From Aquarana catesbeiana (Eukaryota; Chordata; Amphibia; Anura; Ranidae), in the NCBI RefSeq assembly GCF_042186555.1, contig NC_133325.1, forward strand, positions 89,432,982 through 89,496,981: a stretch of DNA of 64,000 nucleotides, given 5' to 3'. A program made the translations under genes and the position numbers. The notes under the pieces are model-generated. The model was not told where the DNA came from, ran no database searches, and saw nothing but the letters and a program-made list of their open reading frames with translations. Shown here one piece after another: positions 20,743 through 32,507 of the stretch (positions are counted from its first letter, which is position 1; each line of letters opens with the position of its first letter).

Positions 20743-21622
20743 CAGGGGCGGATCCAGAGTCTAGTCTCGGGAGGGGCACTGCCAGAAAATACGTTTTTTT
20801 TGTGGGCAATTTATTGGGGAAATGGCTGGTGTTGGCGCTTCAATCATCCCGGCACCATGGTTGTTAGGGTGTCAGGATGATTGAAGTGCATTATTTCTAT
20901 AATTACATTGTAATATAAAAATGAAATAGTTCAACTCACCATAATGCAGAATCAGTGGGAGCCCTGAGTGTGTCACTTGCCACGTCACCTGTCACATGTT
21001 GCAGATTGTCACTTGCCACGTCACCTGCCACACGTTGTGGATTGTCACTTGCCACATCACCTGCCACACGTTGCGGACTGTCATTTTCCAAGTAACCTGC
21101 CACACGTTGCGGATTGTCACTTGCCACGTCACCTGTCACACGTTGCGGATTGTCACTTGCCACGTCACCTGCCACATGTTGGGGATTGTCACTTGCCACA
21201 TCGCCTGACACACCTTGTGGACTGTCACTTGCCATGTCACCTGGCACACCTTGTGGATTGCCACTTGCCTGCTAAGGTGGTGTTTTTGTTGTCTCTTGCT
21301 GTGTCCCAGACTCCCAGAGTCAGGCAGCAGAGAGATAATGTATCCCCCGCCCCTGGCTAACTGATTGGCCAGCTGACACACTGAGCCTGCTCTCTCACTC
21401 TCACCTGCCAACACACTGAGCCACCTGGCAGCCCGGCCCACCCACAAACCGCGCCGCCCGCCCACAAACTGCGCCGCCCGGTCCGCCTGCTATCTCACCC
21501 GCCCGCAGAGCCACCCCCTATCTCACCCGCCCGCAGGGCCGCACGCTATCTCACCCGCCTGGCCGGCAACAAATTTCTCGGGGGTGGCAATTGCCCCGTT
21601 ACCCCCCCTGGATCTGCCCCTG
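20743..21622. mobile_element. hAT non-autonomous element (CAGGGGCGGATCCAG ends)
   Basis: Perfectly placed ends CAGGGGCGGATCCAG and CTGGATCTGCCCCTG with an exact 8-bp target duplication AGTCAGCA on both sides, the hallmark of hAT insertion. The interior has a 36-bp minisatellite and a GC-rich right third. No transposase. Confidence 0.95.
20977..21270. repeat. 36-bp minisatellite inside the hAT element
   Basis: About eight units of TCACTTGCCACGTCACCTGC plus CACACGTTGCGGATTG. The unit is a multiple of three, so frames on both strands stay open with 12-residue periodicity. This is a by-product of the repeat. Confidence 0.95.
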
Positions 21623-21630
21623 AGTCAGCA

Positions 21631-21900
21631 GGAGGTAGAGGAAGATCAGCACATTGGTCTTCCGAATATAGAGCTGGGCAAGGAGACGTGGCAGCAGGAG
21701 GCAGAGTGATAGCAGTGATCTTCTGTGTGAAGAGCTAGACAGCGGGACATGTCAGCAGTAGGCAGAGGGAAAGCAGTACACTGATCTTCTCTGTGAAGAA
21801 CTGGGCAAGGGGGGAGTGTCAGCAGGAGGTAGAGGGAGAGCAGCACACGGGTCTTCCCAGTGAAGTGCTGGCAAGGGGGCAGGGGTGCCAGCAGAATCAC
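21631..21900. repeat. ~65-bp minisatellite, right part
   Basis: Continuation of the array at 19750-19990 beyond the two hAT insertions. Confidence 0.85.
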
Positions 21901-21944
21901 TGGAGTAAAACAGGCTACATTCCCAAGTACAATGCAATGGGGTT

Positions 21945-22177
21945 GATTTACTAAAGGCAAAAAGACTATGCACTTTGCAAAGTGCAGTTGCTCCAGAGCT
22001 TAGTAAATGCGGTAAAGCTTCACTTTGCAAAGAATACCCAATCACATGCAAAGAAAAAAAAAAACAGCATTTTTGCTTGCGCGTGATTCAGCAGAGCTTC
22101 TGCTCATTTACTAAGATCTGGAGCAACTGCACTTTGCAAAGTGCACAGTCTATTTGCCTTTAGTAAATCAACCCCAA
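21945..22177. mobile_element. Hairpin MITE, family G
   Basis: Inverted ends GGGGTTGATTTACTAAAGGC ... GCCTTTAGTAAATCAACCCC with the inner ACTTTGCAAAGTGCA palindrome repeated in each arm. Confidence 0.9.
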
Positions 22178-22435
22178 TTAAGAAAACTGACCATGCTGAG
22201 ATGAATATGTTTTCATGCTCTGCCATGGACAGTTTGAAATTGGAAAGAGGGGGGACTGGCAGGATCACCAGAGATTTTACCCAAAGGAAGCAATACAAAG
22301 AGAACAAGATACCTTTTCATACAAGACACATGTAAGAATTATAAACTGTTGGGGTAACATACACTTTAAATAGCAGAAGTGTATGAATTATGTTTAGAGA
22401 ATAAGGATAATTTCCTAAAAATATTAAGATAATTA

Positions 22436-22438
22436 TAA

Positions 22439-22470
<32 letters not shown>

Positions 22471-22510
22471 AAAAATAATAATTGCATTTTATAATAATAA
22501 TAATAAGATA
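22436..22510. repeat. TAA microsatellite
   Basis: About eleven uninterrupted TAA units at 22436-22469, then degenerate AATAATAAT runs. Confidence 0.9.
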
Positions 22511-22642
22511 ATAAGGATAATTTAGCATCACTTTAAGTAATCGTATTTAGGGGCTGTATAGGGTATTTATTGATAAAGATAAATTAACCCTTTCCATGAA
22601 CTATAATTATACTTTAACACACTATGTTATAACATTACCGTA

Positions 22643-23105
22643 CAGTGGAACCTTGGATTACGAGCATAATCCGTTCCAGGAGAATACTTGTAATCCAAAG
22701 CACTCGCATATCAAAGCGAGTTTCCCCATAGAAGTCAATGGAAACTAAGATAATTTGTTCCGCATTGACTTCTATTGCATGCAATACCGCATGTGGCCAG
22801 AGGTGGGGGGGCGGAGAGCCTCGTAAATACTTGGGGACAGCTCAGCTGAACTCGGAACACTCGGGAACGGAGTATTTCCAAGTGTTTCAGAGTGGTTCCG
22901 TGTATTTCCGAACGGCTCCCAACCGTTCAGAATATCTACGGCGCCCCCGCACCTCTGGCCAAATGCGGTACTGCACACCACATTAGCTTGAATTCTGCTA
23001 GTTTACGAGACAACACTTGCAAACCGAGTCAGGATTTTTTTTAAAAACGTGCTCGTCTTTCAAAACGCTTGTTAACCACGCTATTCATTAACCAAGGTTC
23101 CACTG
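22643..23105. mobile_element. Pogo/Tigger-like MITE
   Basis: Ends CAGTGGAACCTTGGATTACG ... TAACCAAGGTTCCACTG, flanked by TA on both sides. A TA duplication with CAGT-type ends fits the Tc1/mariner superfamily, pogo branch. The interior holds a second inverted pair (GGCCAGAGGTG...CACCTCTGGCC). No transposase. Confidence 0.8.
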
Positions 23106-23107
23106 TA

Positions 23108-23440
23108 TATATCAGAGAGAAAGAGAACCCCTGGGGGTGGGATTTTATAGGCACTACCAAGAGACAATAAAAATTAAGAATAATAATTTTAATTAATTTT
23201 TAAAAAAATACATGAAATATTATATGCAAATTGATGATACAAAAATCTTATATATAAGGGTATAGTATTTGTGTATCGTCAATTTGCATATCTTGATTCT
23301 TCAATTTTCATGACCTTGTTCAATATTTCATGTATTTTTCTACAAATGAATTCAAATTATTATTCTTAATTTTTATTGTCTCTTGGTAGTACCTATAAAA
23401 TCTCACCCCCAGGGGTTCTCTTTCTCTATTCTTCATGGGA
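23108..23440. mobile_element. Foldback MITE
   Basis: Arms GAGAGAAAGAGAACCCCTGG ... CCAGGGGTTCTCTTTCTC extend inwards for ~100 bp (ATTTTATAGGCACTACCAAG and its inverse), meeting in an AT-rich centre. Confidence 0.85.
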
Positions 23441-24689
23441 TGTGGCACACTTTTGCAATCTTACATATCAGAATTCCTTTCTCATTACTGTATATATCAT
23501 GCCATTGGTCTCACAGTTAAAACACGCCATATAGTTTTATGTGAGGATGTTAACAATGGAGCTATGCACCGTTACGTTTTTTTAGCCAACAGGCTAAACA
23601 TTGGCAGCCTATCCTGTACCTTAGCTGATTTTTTTTTTTTTTCTTTATGGAATACACCTAACGTTTGCAGCTTTGCTCTGGGTTTCAGATCCAGTTACCT
23701 TAAATGCTTAGATTTTAACTTAAGCTTAAGCGACCATGTAACCTTCTCGTCCCATAGCCCAGGCTTTTAGAAAAAACATATAAGAAATAGCTTGATGTGG
23801 AGACACATTGCACTCTGTAAAGAGGGCAGTTTTATCTCTCCTAAGCCCTGCCCTTGCAGACACGATGTGTGCACACCACAAATCCTTCACAGCTTGAGGC
23901 TCTCCAGAGAATTTTCCCCTTCTGCACTGAGTCAATCAGCTTTTCCTTGCTTCAGAGCCTTGCATAGTAATGGGCAAAACAGCACCCAGTTCATGACAGG
24001 CATCAACGGATCCTGTGGGCAGAGTGAAAATGAAATTTAAAAAAAATACAGTCATACATATTCATATAGTCATCTCTATTTTTTTTTTTTTTCCTTTTTT
24101 GGGGAAGAAATCAGATACTCATATTCTGAAATAACGTATGGCAGATTCTGGGGTCCACCTTGCAGACCCCGATTACAATAATAAGCAAATAGCTGAGTTA
24201 AACGCTTTTTATCTATTGCTGGCTCTATACAAAGTTCAAACCTGGGGTGCTGAGCTCGAAGTGTCACGACAAATATTTTCAAACTGTTGAAATGAAACAG
24301 TAGGTGCACTTCTGCCAAGTTCAGTTCCAGCTAAATCTCAATTTTACGAATTTTCATCCTCTAATGTGTTTGCTTTGCATTCCCTGTTTTCTCAGTTATA
24401 TTTAATTACCTTTCTGTCACCCAATTATGATCCTTAAAGGGTAATTCTACTTTTCTGGAAATAAAATATACTAAAAAAAAATAAAAGTATACACAAGTAC
24501 TACGCAAGCCATGTTGTAATTTAATGTTATTAAAAATTATTTTCCTTTTCAATAATTTTCTGTAATCAATGCAATATGGCTCCTGGAGGAGTTCTGTACC
24601 CCAAAAGCCAGAAATATAATTTCTTGCTTGTGTGATTGGCTCACTGATTTCCAAGAAGGTTGCTCTAAGATAGAAATCTAATTTTAGGC
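23441..24689. other. Unassigned
   Basis: No gene recognised. Some open frames exist without motifs. Poly(T) tracts lie near 23627-23642 and 24078-24093. Confidence 0.4.
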
Positions 24690-25080
24690 ACTCCTTGCAA
24701 TAGGAATTTCAATTTTGGTGAAATACCCCCAAGAGTTACTACAAAGTGTTACTAAACCAACAACAGTAAAATCAGTCTGTATATGCAGTAAAGCATGCTT
24801 GTTATACTCACTGTGGAAGGGGTGAATTCCTTGCATTGTGTAAAAAGACTGTTTGATCCTGTCTTCTCTGATCCTCCCCTTCTTCACTTTCCCCAATCCA
24901 TTTCCAGATAATACAGAAGTTAGGGAACACGCTACACATGCTCAGTTTGGTGTGTATTGCTAGAGAGTTTTGTTTTTGTTCTTGGGAGAGCACAGGGCCA
25001 ATCTGTCCAGACAGAGGACAGAGGGTCAGGGGTCCTGCATCCTCATAGGACAATCATGGGAGACTAAAAACTCCTCCTTT
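24690..25080. repeat. Repeat family Z
   Basis: It contains TCTGATCCTCCCCTTCTTC and AACCAACA blocks. An inverted fragment of the same family lies at 27655-27772 (GATGGATTGGGGACAGTGG, GAAGGGGATGATCAG). No coding potential. Confidence 0.55.
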
Positions 25081-25099
25081 AAGCTTTAACCAGACACGT

Positions 25100-25533
25100 A
25101 TATACTGTAGTTACAAAGTTACATAGTTAATGAAGTTGAAAAAAGACACAAGTCCATCTAGTCCAATCTGTGTGTGTGCTTATGTGTTAATAGTACATTG
25201 TATACCCCTGTATGTTGTAGTCGTTAAGATACCCATATAATAGTTTTTTTTTAAATTATCGATGCTCCCTGCTGATACCACTGCTTGTGAAAGAGAATTC
25301 CACATCCTTACCGCTCTCACAGTAAAGAACCCTCTCCATGGTTTAAGGTTAAACCACTTCTCTTCTCATTTTAGTGAATGGCCGCGTGTCTTTTTAAATT
25401 CCCTTTCAATGAAAAGTTTTTCCCTATGCTAGGGTTACCAGTACGGTATTTGTACATTGATATCATATCACTTCTCAAGCGTCTCCTCTCCAGAGAGAAT
25501 AAGTTCAATGCTTGTAGTCTTTCCCCATAGCTG
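25100..25533 (-). mobile_element. CR1-type LINE, 3' region
   Basis: It contains blocks that usually follow the reverse transcriptase in CR1/L2-like elements of amphibians, read on the minus strand: AGTCCATCTAGTCCAA near the outer end, GAATTCCACATCCTTACCGC, and CGTCTCCTCTCCAGAGAGA. Together with 26740-27598 it probably forms one element split by the LTR at 25534-26725. Confidence 0.6.
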
Positions 25534-26725
25534 TGTAGCACCCTGATGTTTAGCCCGGGTAGCTATTAAATTTATCTGCCAAGTGATAGTTGCCTTGGCC
25601 AATTGATAGGAGGTCAATTGATTTCACCCTAATTCTGGAATTGCTGCACTTCTCTCTTCTGTCACTAGATGGCCGGGTATCTGGTGACATTAGACAAGAC
25701 AAGGGCATTGCAAGGACAGATTAGGAATGAATGGGGTGTCTCAGCCAATGGGCAGAGATTTTCTTGGGTCCCTTGGCCTGCTGGGGGAGCCTATTTATTT
25801 GGGTGGAGTCAGGGTTCTGTGCCACCTTTGACGGCTGTCTGGGTAGATGTGTGTTGTAATGCCCCGGGCTGCTAGGCCATAAGCCTTGGGCCTATCCCGG
25901 GGACATCTGGCTGCTTGGCTGTCTGAGGGCCTATCCAGAAGCAAGAGAGCAGCATAGGGTTGGCTTACAGTCCAACCAGAAGTAACAGTTCCGCCGGCCG
26001 GGGAACCAGTTGCTGTCGGGGGTAGAAGGAGAGCTGTCACCACTAAAGGACCATCCACCTTACTACTGGAGACCACTGTGATTAAGCTGAGACCAGTACC
26101 AGAGCAGACTTCTCGCCAGCGGGGGATGGTGAAGAAGTGGGAAAACTTCAGTAAGTGCCAAGTCAGGGACCCAGCAGGACAGCAGAGGTGATGCTTGTGG
26201 AGCGCCAAGCCAGGGACCTAACATGTCAGCAGGGGAAAAGCTGGAGGAGTATCTGTGAGTGCCAAGCCAGGGACCCAGTGGTGAAGCAGGGGTGATGCTT
26301 GAGGAAGATACTGAGTGCTAGATTAGAAGAGCTCAAGGGATCCAGTGGCAGTGGATCAGTAAGTCTAGTGAAAAACTGAGGGCTCAGTGGAAGTGAAATT
26401 CTACGATAGGAGATTGTAGAAGTAGTGAAAGAGTTCATTGCAACCTTTGTTAGAAACTGTTACAAGACTGTTGCCATAGGAGACAGCCTTCCTACTACCT
26501 GCAGATGTGATGTCTGGCTAGATACCTTTCCCTGCATGGCTGTCTGCCTATTGAAGTCTCAGAGTCTGCCAATTAACATTGCATCTACTTAAGGGTGTCC
26601 TGGCCCCAACCCTCTCTCTCACAGTTCTGTTTAAGAGACAATAAATCTCTTTGTATTCAAGAAGTGTCTGGTGCCCATCAATCTACCTTGCATTACACCC
26701 ACCATGCCTTGTAACCCACTCTACA
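25534..26725 (+). mobile_element. Solo LTR, family LTR2
   Basis: It runs from TGTAGCACCCTGATG to CCCACTCTACA (TG...CA). An AATAAA polyadenylation signal lies at about 26640. Two relatives lie in the opposite orientation: 30143-31045 and 57524-58715. It interrupts a CR1 LINE. I see no matching 4-5 bp duplication, so the junction may have been rearranged. Confidence 0.75.
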
Positions 26726-26739
26726 CAGAAGGATGTCAG

Positions 26740-27598
26740 CTGTCCCTATCCCTGGAGGTCACCATGAGGCTTCTGGAGGCCCCGGACCTTGCTGAGATCC
26801 TCCAGTCCCTTAAATAGCTCTGTTGCCCTTCTCTGGACTCTCCCAAGTTCCAGCACATCCCTCCTGAGGACTGGTGCCCAAAACTGGATGGCATACTCCA
26901 GATGCAGCCAGACCAGAGTCTTGTAGAGTGGGAGAATTATCATTTTATCCCTGAAGTGAATCCCCTTTTTAATGCATGCCAATATTCTGTTGGCTTTGCT
27001 TGCTGTTTTTTTGGCAGTTTGGCAGTGCATGCCATTGCTGAGCCTGTCATCTACTAGGACCCCCAGGTCCTTTTCCATCCTAGATTCCCCCAGAGGTCCC
27101 CCCCCCCCCAGCGAGTAAATTGCATTCATATTTTTGGCACCCAAATGCATTACTTTACATTTTTCAACATTAAACTTAATTTTCCGTATAGTTGCCCACC
27201 CTATTAATTTGTATAGATCTTCTTGCAAGGTTTCCACATCCTGCGTAGAAGTTATTGCCCTGCTTAGCTTTGTATCATCCACAAATACTGAGATTGAGCT
27301 GTTTTTCCCATCCCCCAGATCGTTTATGAATAAATTAAAAAGGATTGGCCCCAGCACAGAACCCTGGGGGACCCCACTTTCCACACCAGACCATTCTGAG
27401 AACTCCCCATCTATCACCACCCTTCGGACTCGCCCCTGTAGCCAGTTTTTAATCTATGTACTCACCCTATGGTCCATGCCAACAGACCTTAGTTTGTACA
27501 GTAAACATTTGTGGGGAACTGTATCGAATGCCTTTGCAAAATCCAGATACACCACGTCTACAGGCCTTCCTTTATCTAGATGGCAGCTCACTTCATAG
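26740..27598 (-). pseudogene. CR1-type LINE reverse transcriptase fragment
   Basis: The minus strand encodes the reverse transcriptase palm of a non-LTR retrotransposon. From 27598 downwards: YLDFAKAFDTVPHK (motif A, catalytic Asp), GVPQGSVLGPILFNLFIND (motif B), VFVDDTKLS (motif C, with FVDD where FADD is usual), EKDLGVLVD, ILPLYKTLVWLHLEYAIQFW and RVQRRATELFKGLEDLS. A W-to-stop change near 27452 breaks the frame between motifs A and B. The endonuclease domain and the first part of the RT are absent, as usual for 5'-truncated LINEs. The pattern matches CR1/Jockey-clade elements. An earlier fragment of the same type lies at 54545-56416. Confidence 0.9.
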
Positions 27599-27775
27599 CA
27601 GGTTCACCACTTGCTGACCAGGCCATAGCACCCTACCCAAAAAAAAAAAAAAAAAACCTCTCTAGCAGTACACACCAAACTGAGCATGTACAGAGTGACT
27701 CCAAAGCCTCTGTTCTATCAGGAGATGGATTGGGGACAGTGGAAGAAGGGGATGATCAGAAAAGATAGCCTTTCA

Positions 27776-28086
27776 CAAAGACCAAATAATATACACTAAT
27801 TTGGGTTATTTTTTACCAAAGAGATGTAGCAGTATAAATTTTGGCCAAAATGTATGAAGAAAAATTACTGATATTGCACAATTGTATAACAGAAACAAAG
27901 AAAATGCATTTTTTCATTTATAGCGCAAAAAAAACCTAAAAGCCCAGAGGTAATTAAATACCACCAAAAGAAAGCTCTATTTGTGTGAAAAAAAGGACAA
28001 AAATGTAATATGGGTACAGTGTTGCATGACTGAGTACTTGCCATTCAAAATGTGAGAGCACTGAAAGCTAAAAATTGGTCTGGTTA
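27776..28086 (+). repeat. Family Y fragment
   Basis: It shows the GAAAGCTCTATTTGTGTGAA and TGGGTACAGTGTTGCATGAC blocks of family Y. It lacks both ends. Confidence 0.65.
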
Positions 28087-28087
28087 G

Positions 28088-28280
28088 ACCAGACATTCTC
28101 AACCAGGGTTCTTCCGGAGGTTGCTAGGGATTCCATGAGCTATGGCTGATAATGCCTATATAGTTTCAGGGCCACTTGGAATCCATCAGCATGATACCAA
28201 TTAACTTTTTTAGCTATCTGCAAGGGTGGTATTCTAACAACCATTATAATGGTTTTATTCCTACTACTGATGACCAATGT
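28088..28280 (+). mobile_element. hAT-like fragment
   Basis: It starts CAGACATTCTCAACCAGGGT followed by GGTTGCTAGGGATTCC, typical of one end of a hAT MITE family. The right end is not visible. Confidence 0.5.
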
Positions 28281-29400
28281 ATAAGGCCTGGTTTACACTA
28301 TTGCAATTGACGAGTTGCACAGAATCACACAAGTGAAATCACATTGTTTTCAATGGTGTCCATTCACATCAATGCGACTCAGTACAGAGCGATTTTGAAA
28401 AGGTTCCTGTACTACTTTGGTGCGATTTCAGTGCTATTTTGGCCCCATAGAATATACAAAGCTTATCAAAGTTGCATCCAAGTGTAGCCCTCCACCATAC
28501 CTCCCAACCGTCCCAGATTCGCCGGGACCTGTCTGGGATTTGATGTAAATCCCGGAGTTCCGGCGAATCAAGCCTGAGTCCAAAGGTGTCTCTGTGGCTT
28601 GTTCATCCAGAATTGGGGCACTCTGATGCAGGAGGTGTGTTACTGGCCAGATCACCAGGTGAAAACAGAGAGGGAAAAAAAGAAAACGAATGCAGCCACA
28701 TTATCTAATGATCGGTAAGCTGCAACATATGACATTTTTGATTTTGTGTTTATTACCACTTTAAGAATAAATACGTATTAGATTTTTTTTAAACCAGAGT
28801 TTAGTGTCCTTTCAACAAAAAAAAATACTTTTTCAACAAAGAAACCAAATTGATGCATTGCTGACACCTTCCATTTATTATTTCTATTTGTATGGAGAAG
28901 TCCCCCACAACTCTTTCCTCAAGCCTCACTCTGTCTCTATTATTTCAAATCCACACAACCCTTATAATCACGTCTCTTCTAAAACTCTAATCCAAATTAA
29001 TCGTCTTGCCTGCCCCTGGAGAATTAGTGTGCTGTTCCTTCAGGGTATAAGTTCCCCAGTAGGAATGCATTTCTTCTTGCATATATTAGCTCCTAGTTTC
29101 CAGATGCAGTACAACTGTCTTGAATAAATTTGAGCAACGAACCTGCACATGCCAATTTTGTAATTTATTCTGCAATGGATGATGAGAGTGAGAGCACCTA
29201 ATACCTCTCCCTGACAGGAGACAACTGGCAACATACACTGTATACAGATTGCGTTCTTATGCCATTTACTTACTTCTTATATCAGTTTATTGGTGCTGAG
29301 GAATGAGGTGATAGACTCATAGCAACTAAATAAAGAAAAGAACATTCTCACTTAGTTAATAAATAAATTAAAAGTCAGCAGATACAAATCCTGTAGCTGC
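28281..29400. other. Unassigned, with MITE fragments
   Basis: Fragments only: a hairpin-prone piece at 28281-28460 and a family W-like piece at 28493-28570 (CATACCTCCCAACCGTCCC). No gene recognised. Confidence 0.4.
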
Positions 29401-29760
29401 TGACTTTTAATAAATGGACACTTACCTGTCCAAAGATTGAGCCCCGTCCTCACCTAGGCTAGTTCTTCACTAGCCTCTGGGTTTCCGGTGCCGGCATCCT
29501 AACTGTGGGCAGCCGGTTGAGCGACCTTTGGCTTCACAGCCGGCTACCCTCTGCACATGCGTAAGTCGCGCGGCACTTTATGAATGGTCCCGTAGTCTTC
29601 TGGGACCTGTGATGTGTCCCAGAAGATTGCAGTGAGGGAAAAACTTTGACTCAGATCGCCTAGCCGATCCAAGCGGGAGCGGGTACCTGTCAAAACTAGC
29701 TACCCCCCTCCAAAATGACATGCCAAGTTAGACAGAAGAGAGGTAGTATGATTTAAAATG
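29401..29760. repeat. Unclassified interspersed repeat
   Basis: It begins TAATAAATGGACACTTACCTG and ends GGAACTTACCCCCTTTTGGG, with a GC-rich middle. I believe it is a frog repeat, but I see no second copy in the window to prove it. Confidence 0.35.
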
Positions 29761-30142
29761 GAACTTACCCCCTTTTGGGTGGAGCTACCCTTAAAAAAAA
29801 AAACTTTGTAGTAGATTCCTACCGTTTTTACTACAAAGTGAAATAATAATATTAGTAAAATCTTTATACTAAGCCACATACACTAAGCTGTACATTATAC
29901 AGTATACTCCACACTGCCCTACTTATACACTACATTGTACATTATACAGTATATTCTGCACTGCCCCCACCTTATACACTAAGCTGTACATTATACAGTA
30001 TATTCCACACTGCCCCACCTTATACACTAAGCTGTACATTATTCAGTATATTCCACACTACCCCACCTTATACACTAAGCTGTACATAATACAGTATATT
30101 CCACACTGCGCCATCTTATACACTAAGCTGTACATTATACAG

Positions 30143-31045
30143 TGTAGCAAAGTCTTTTACCTCTTTTGGCCCAATGAGAACCTCCTCTGCACGTGCAGGA
30201 TTGCTGTCTCCTATGGTAACAGTCTGTTAACAGTTCCTAACTCAAACGTATCAGTTCTTTCAGCTCCACTACAACTGCTCCTTGTAGTTCTTCTGGGCTC
30301 CTGGTCTTTCACTAGACCCACTGATTCACTGACTATGAATCCCTTGAGCTCCTCCAAGGTTGGTATCCCCTCAAGCATCACCCCCACATCTCTGCTGCGT
30401 CCCTAGCTTGGCACTCCAGATATTCCTCAAGCTTCACCCCTGCTAACCAGCTTGATCCCTGGCTTGACACACAAGGCTGCTCTGCAAGCGTCTCCTCCGC
30501 TGGTTGGGTCCCTGACTTGATCACCGCCTGAGGTTTCCCAATTCTCCACCGTGCCCTTCTATGAGAATATGATTCCGGTACTTGCTTCAGTTACTCACTG
30601 TGGTCCCTGGTAAAGGCGATTGGTCCCTTTGTGGCGACAGCTTCTCTTCTACCTCACACAGTCTGGCAGCTAGATGCCCCCAGGATAGGCCCAATCTCTG
30701 GCCTAGCAGCCCGGGGCAGGCGACAAATGTCCACCCAGACAGCAGTCCGGGGGGGCACAGAACACAGATCACCTGACCTCACCGGAATAAATAGGCTCTC
30801 CCAGCAGGCCAAGGAATTAAAGAAAACCCCTGCCCATTGGCTGGGACACCCACATACCGTGACCTTGGGTTGCCCCTCTCATATCTAGTACCACCAAGTG
30901 CCCGGCCACCTAGTGGTAGAAGGGAAAAGTACAACAAGGCCAAACTTAGGGAGAAATCAAAGGAACTCTAACAATTTAACTATGATAGCTACCCCTGACA
31001 AGGAATTTGGTGAGGAGCTCCCTGACTAAATCCCAGGGCGCTACA
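30143..31045 (-). mobile_element. Solo LTR, family LTR2, with 4-bp target duplication
   Basis: On the minus strand it runs from TGTAGCGCCCTGGGATTTAG to GACTTTGCTACA. ACAG flanks both sides, a 4-bp target duplication, inside the 48-bp minisatellite. It matches 25534-26725 and 57524-58715. Confidence 0.88.
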
Positions 31046-32061
31046 ACAGTATACTCCAAACTGCCCCATTTATACTCTAAGCTGTACAATATACAGTATA
31101 TTCCACACTGCCCCATCTTATACAATAGGCTGTGCATTATACAGTAGTAGCACCCTCCTAGATAGGTTGCTAGGATGCTAGGTAAATTTAGTTATTTTTG
31201 GCTCCTCTGTAATCACTGGAGCAGCTATTGATTGCTCTGTGCTGTTCTGGATATCACAGCCTGCAGGTTGGGTAATTTCCTCCTGTATTCTAGATGTTTC
31301 TAGAACATAGTGGCCTGGAAGGTCAGATGAGCAGCCTGAATAATTATTGTGCGTCAGCCAATCTGTGGGGAGATATGCCCAGCAGGTAGCTGGAGAGGCA
31401 TACAATATAAACATGTTGACTAGTTATTCCCTGTATGTTGGAAGAAATTACCATTAGTAAATGTAGTACAGTACACAAAAAGTACAGCTTTTCTTACATT
31501 TCAATTTTTTGTTGAAAAAAAAAATCTCCGCTGGGTGGTCATGTTTATTGCAGGGATTTAAAAAAAAACTTTGTAGCAGATTCCTAGCTTTTTTTGCTAT
31601 AAAGTGAAATAATAATATTAATAACATTTTTACACTAAGCCACATACACTAAGCTGTACATTATATAGTATACTCCACACTGCCCCACCTTATACACTAC
31701 AATGTACATTATACAGTATATTCCACACTGCCCCACCTTATACATAACACTACAATGTACATTATACAATATATTCCACACTGCCCCACCTTATACACTA
31801 AGCGGTACATTATACAGCGGTAGCACCCTCCTAGATAGGTTTCTAGGATGCTAGGTATATTTAGTTGTTTTTTGCTCCTCTGTAATCATTTGAGCAGCTA
31901 TGGATTGCTTTGTACTGTTCTGGATCTTACAGGTTTCCTTATTTTCCCCTGCATTCTAGATGTTTCTAGAACATACTGGACTAGAAAGTCAAATGAGTAA
32001 CCTGAATATTTATTGTGCTTCAGCCAATCCCTGAGGAGGTGTGCACAGCAGGTGGCTGGAC

Positions 32062-32080
32062 AGGCATATAAATAGTCTGA
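32062..32080 (+). promoter_or_regulatory. TATA-like element
   Basis: GGCATATAAATAGTC in the second copy of the duplicated block. It could be the promoter of a retroelement LTR whose start is the TAGCACCCTCC block; that is an inference. Confidence 0.3.
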
Positions 32081-32090
32081 GATTTAGAAC

Positions 32091-32507
32091 AGCAGGAGGG
32101 AGGGATTCCATCTGGCTGGGTAGGGGTGGCTACTCCCTCATTGTATGATTTCTACTGATGTGGTCCAGTGGATACTGGAAGGAGGCATCTGGCTATCCTG
32201 TGACCTGAGCTCAAGGTTTAGTGATAATGTGTGCTGTTCTATTTCTGGGGTGCCAGCTGTAGCTTATCCTGAGACTTCAGTCTGCAATTACAGTACCTTA
32301 TAGTATCCAGCTGTGAGAGATAGACTGTGCTATTTTTCTAAAGAGAAGAGTGTCCTCTTTCTATTGTGCTTAAGTGCTTGGAGTATTCCATACCACCCCA
32401 TACCCTGTTGCAAGTTATACAAGCAAATTAACTTTAAAAAGACATTTCCTAGACTGTTCAATGTTGTTGCTATTTTCTCTAAAGCCACAGAAAAACAAGC
32501 GGATTGT
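32091..32507. other. Unassigned, possibly an LTR downstream part
   Basis: It follows the TATA-like element and has no coding motif. Confidence 0.35.

Larger units (their letters stand above)
29800..32090. repeat. Tandemly duplicated block with 48-bp minisatellite
   Basis: The order AACTTTGTAGTAGATTCCTA - minisatellite - TAGCACCCTCCTAGATAGG - CTAGATGTTTCTAGAACATA occurs twice: about 29800-31420 and about 31562-32090. The minisatellite unit is TACACTAAGCTGTACATTAT plus the rest of a 48-bp repeat (CAGTATATTCCACACTGCCC), about six units in the first copy and four in the second. The first array is split by the LTR at 30143-31045. Confidence 0.85.

Noticed and set aside
20936..21360. Long open frames with 12-residue periodicity on both strands
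   Set aside because: They follow from a 36-bp minisatellite whose length is a multiple of three, inside a hAT element. No start context or conserved domain.
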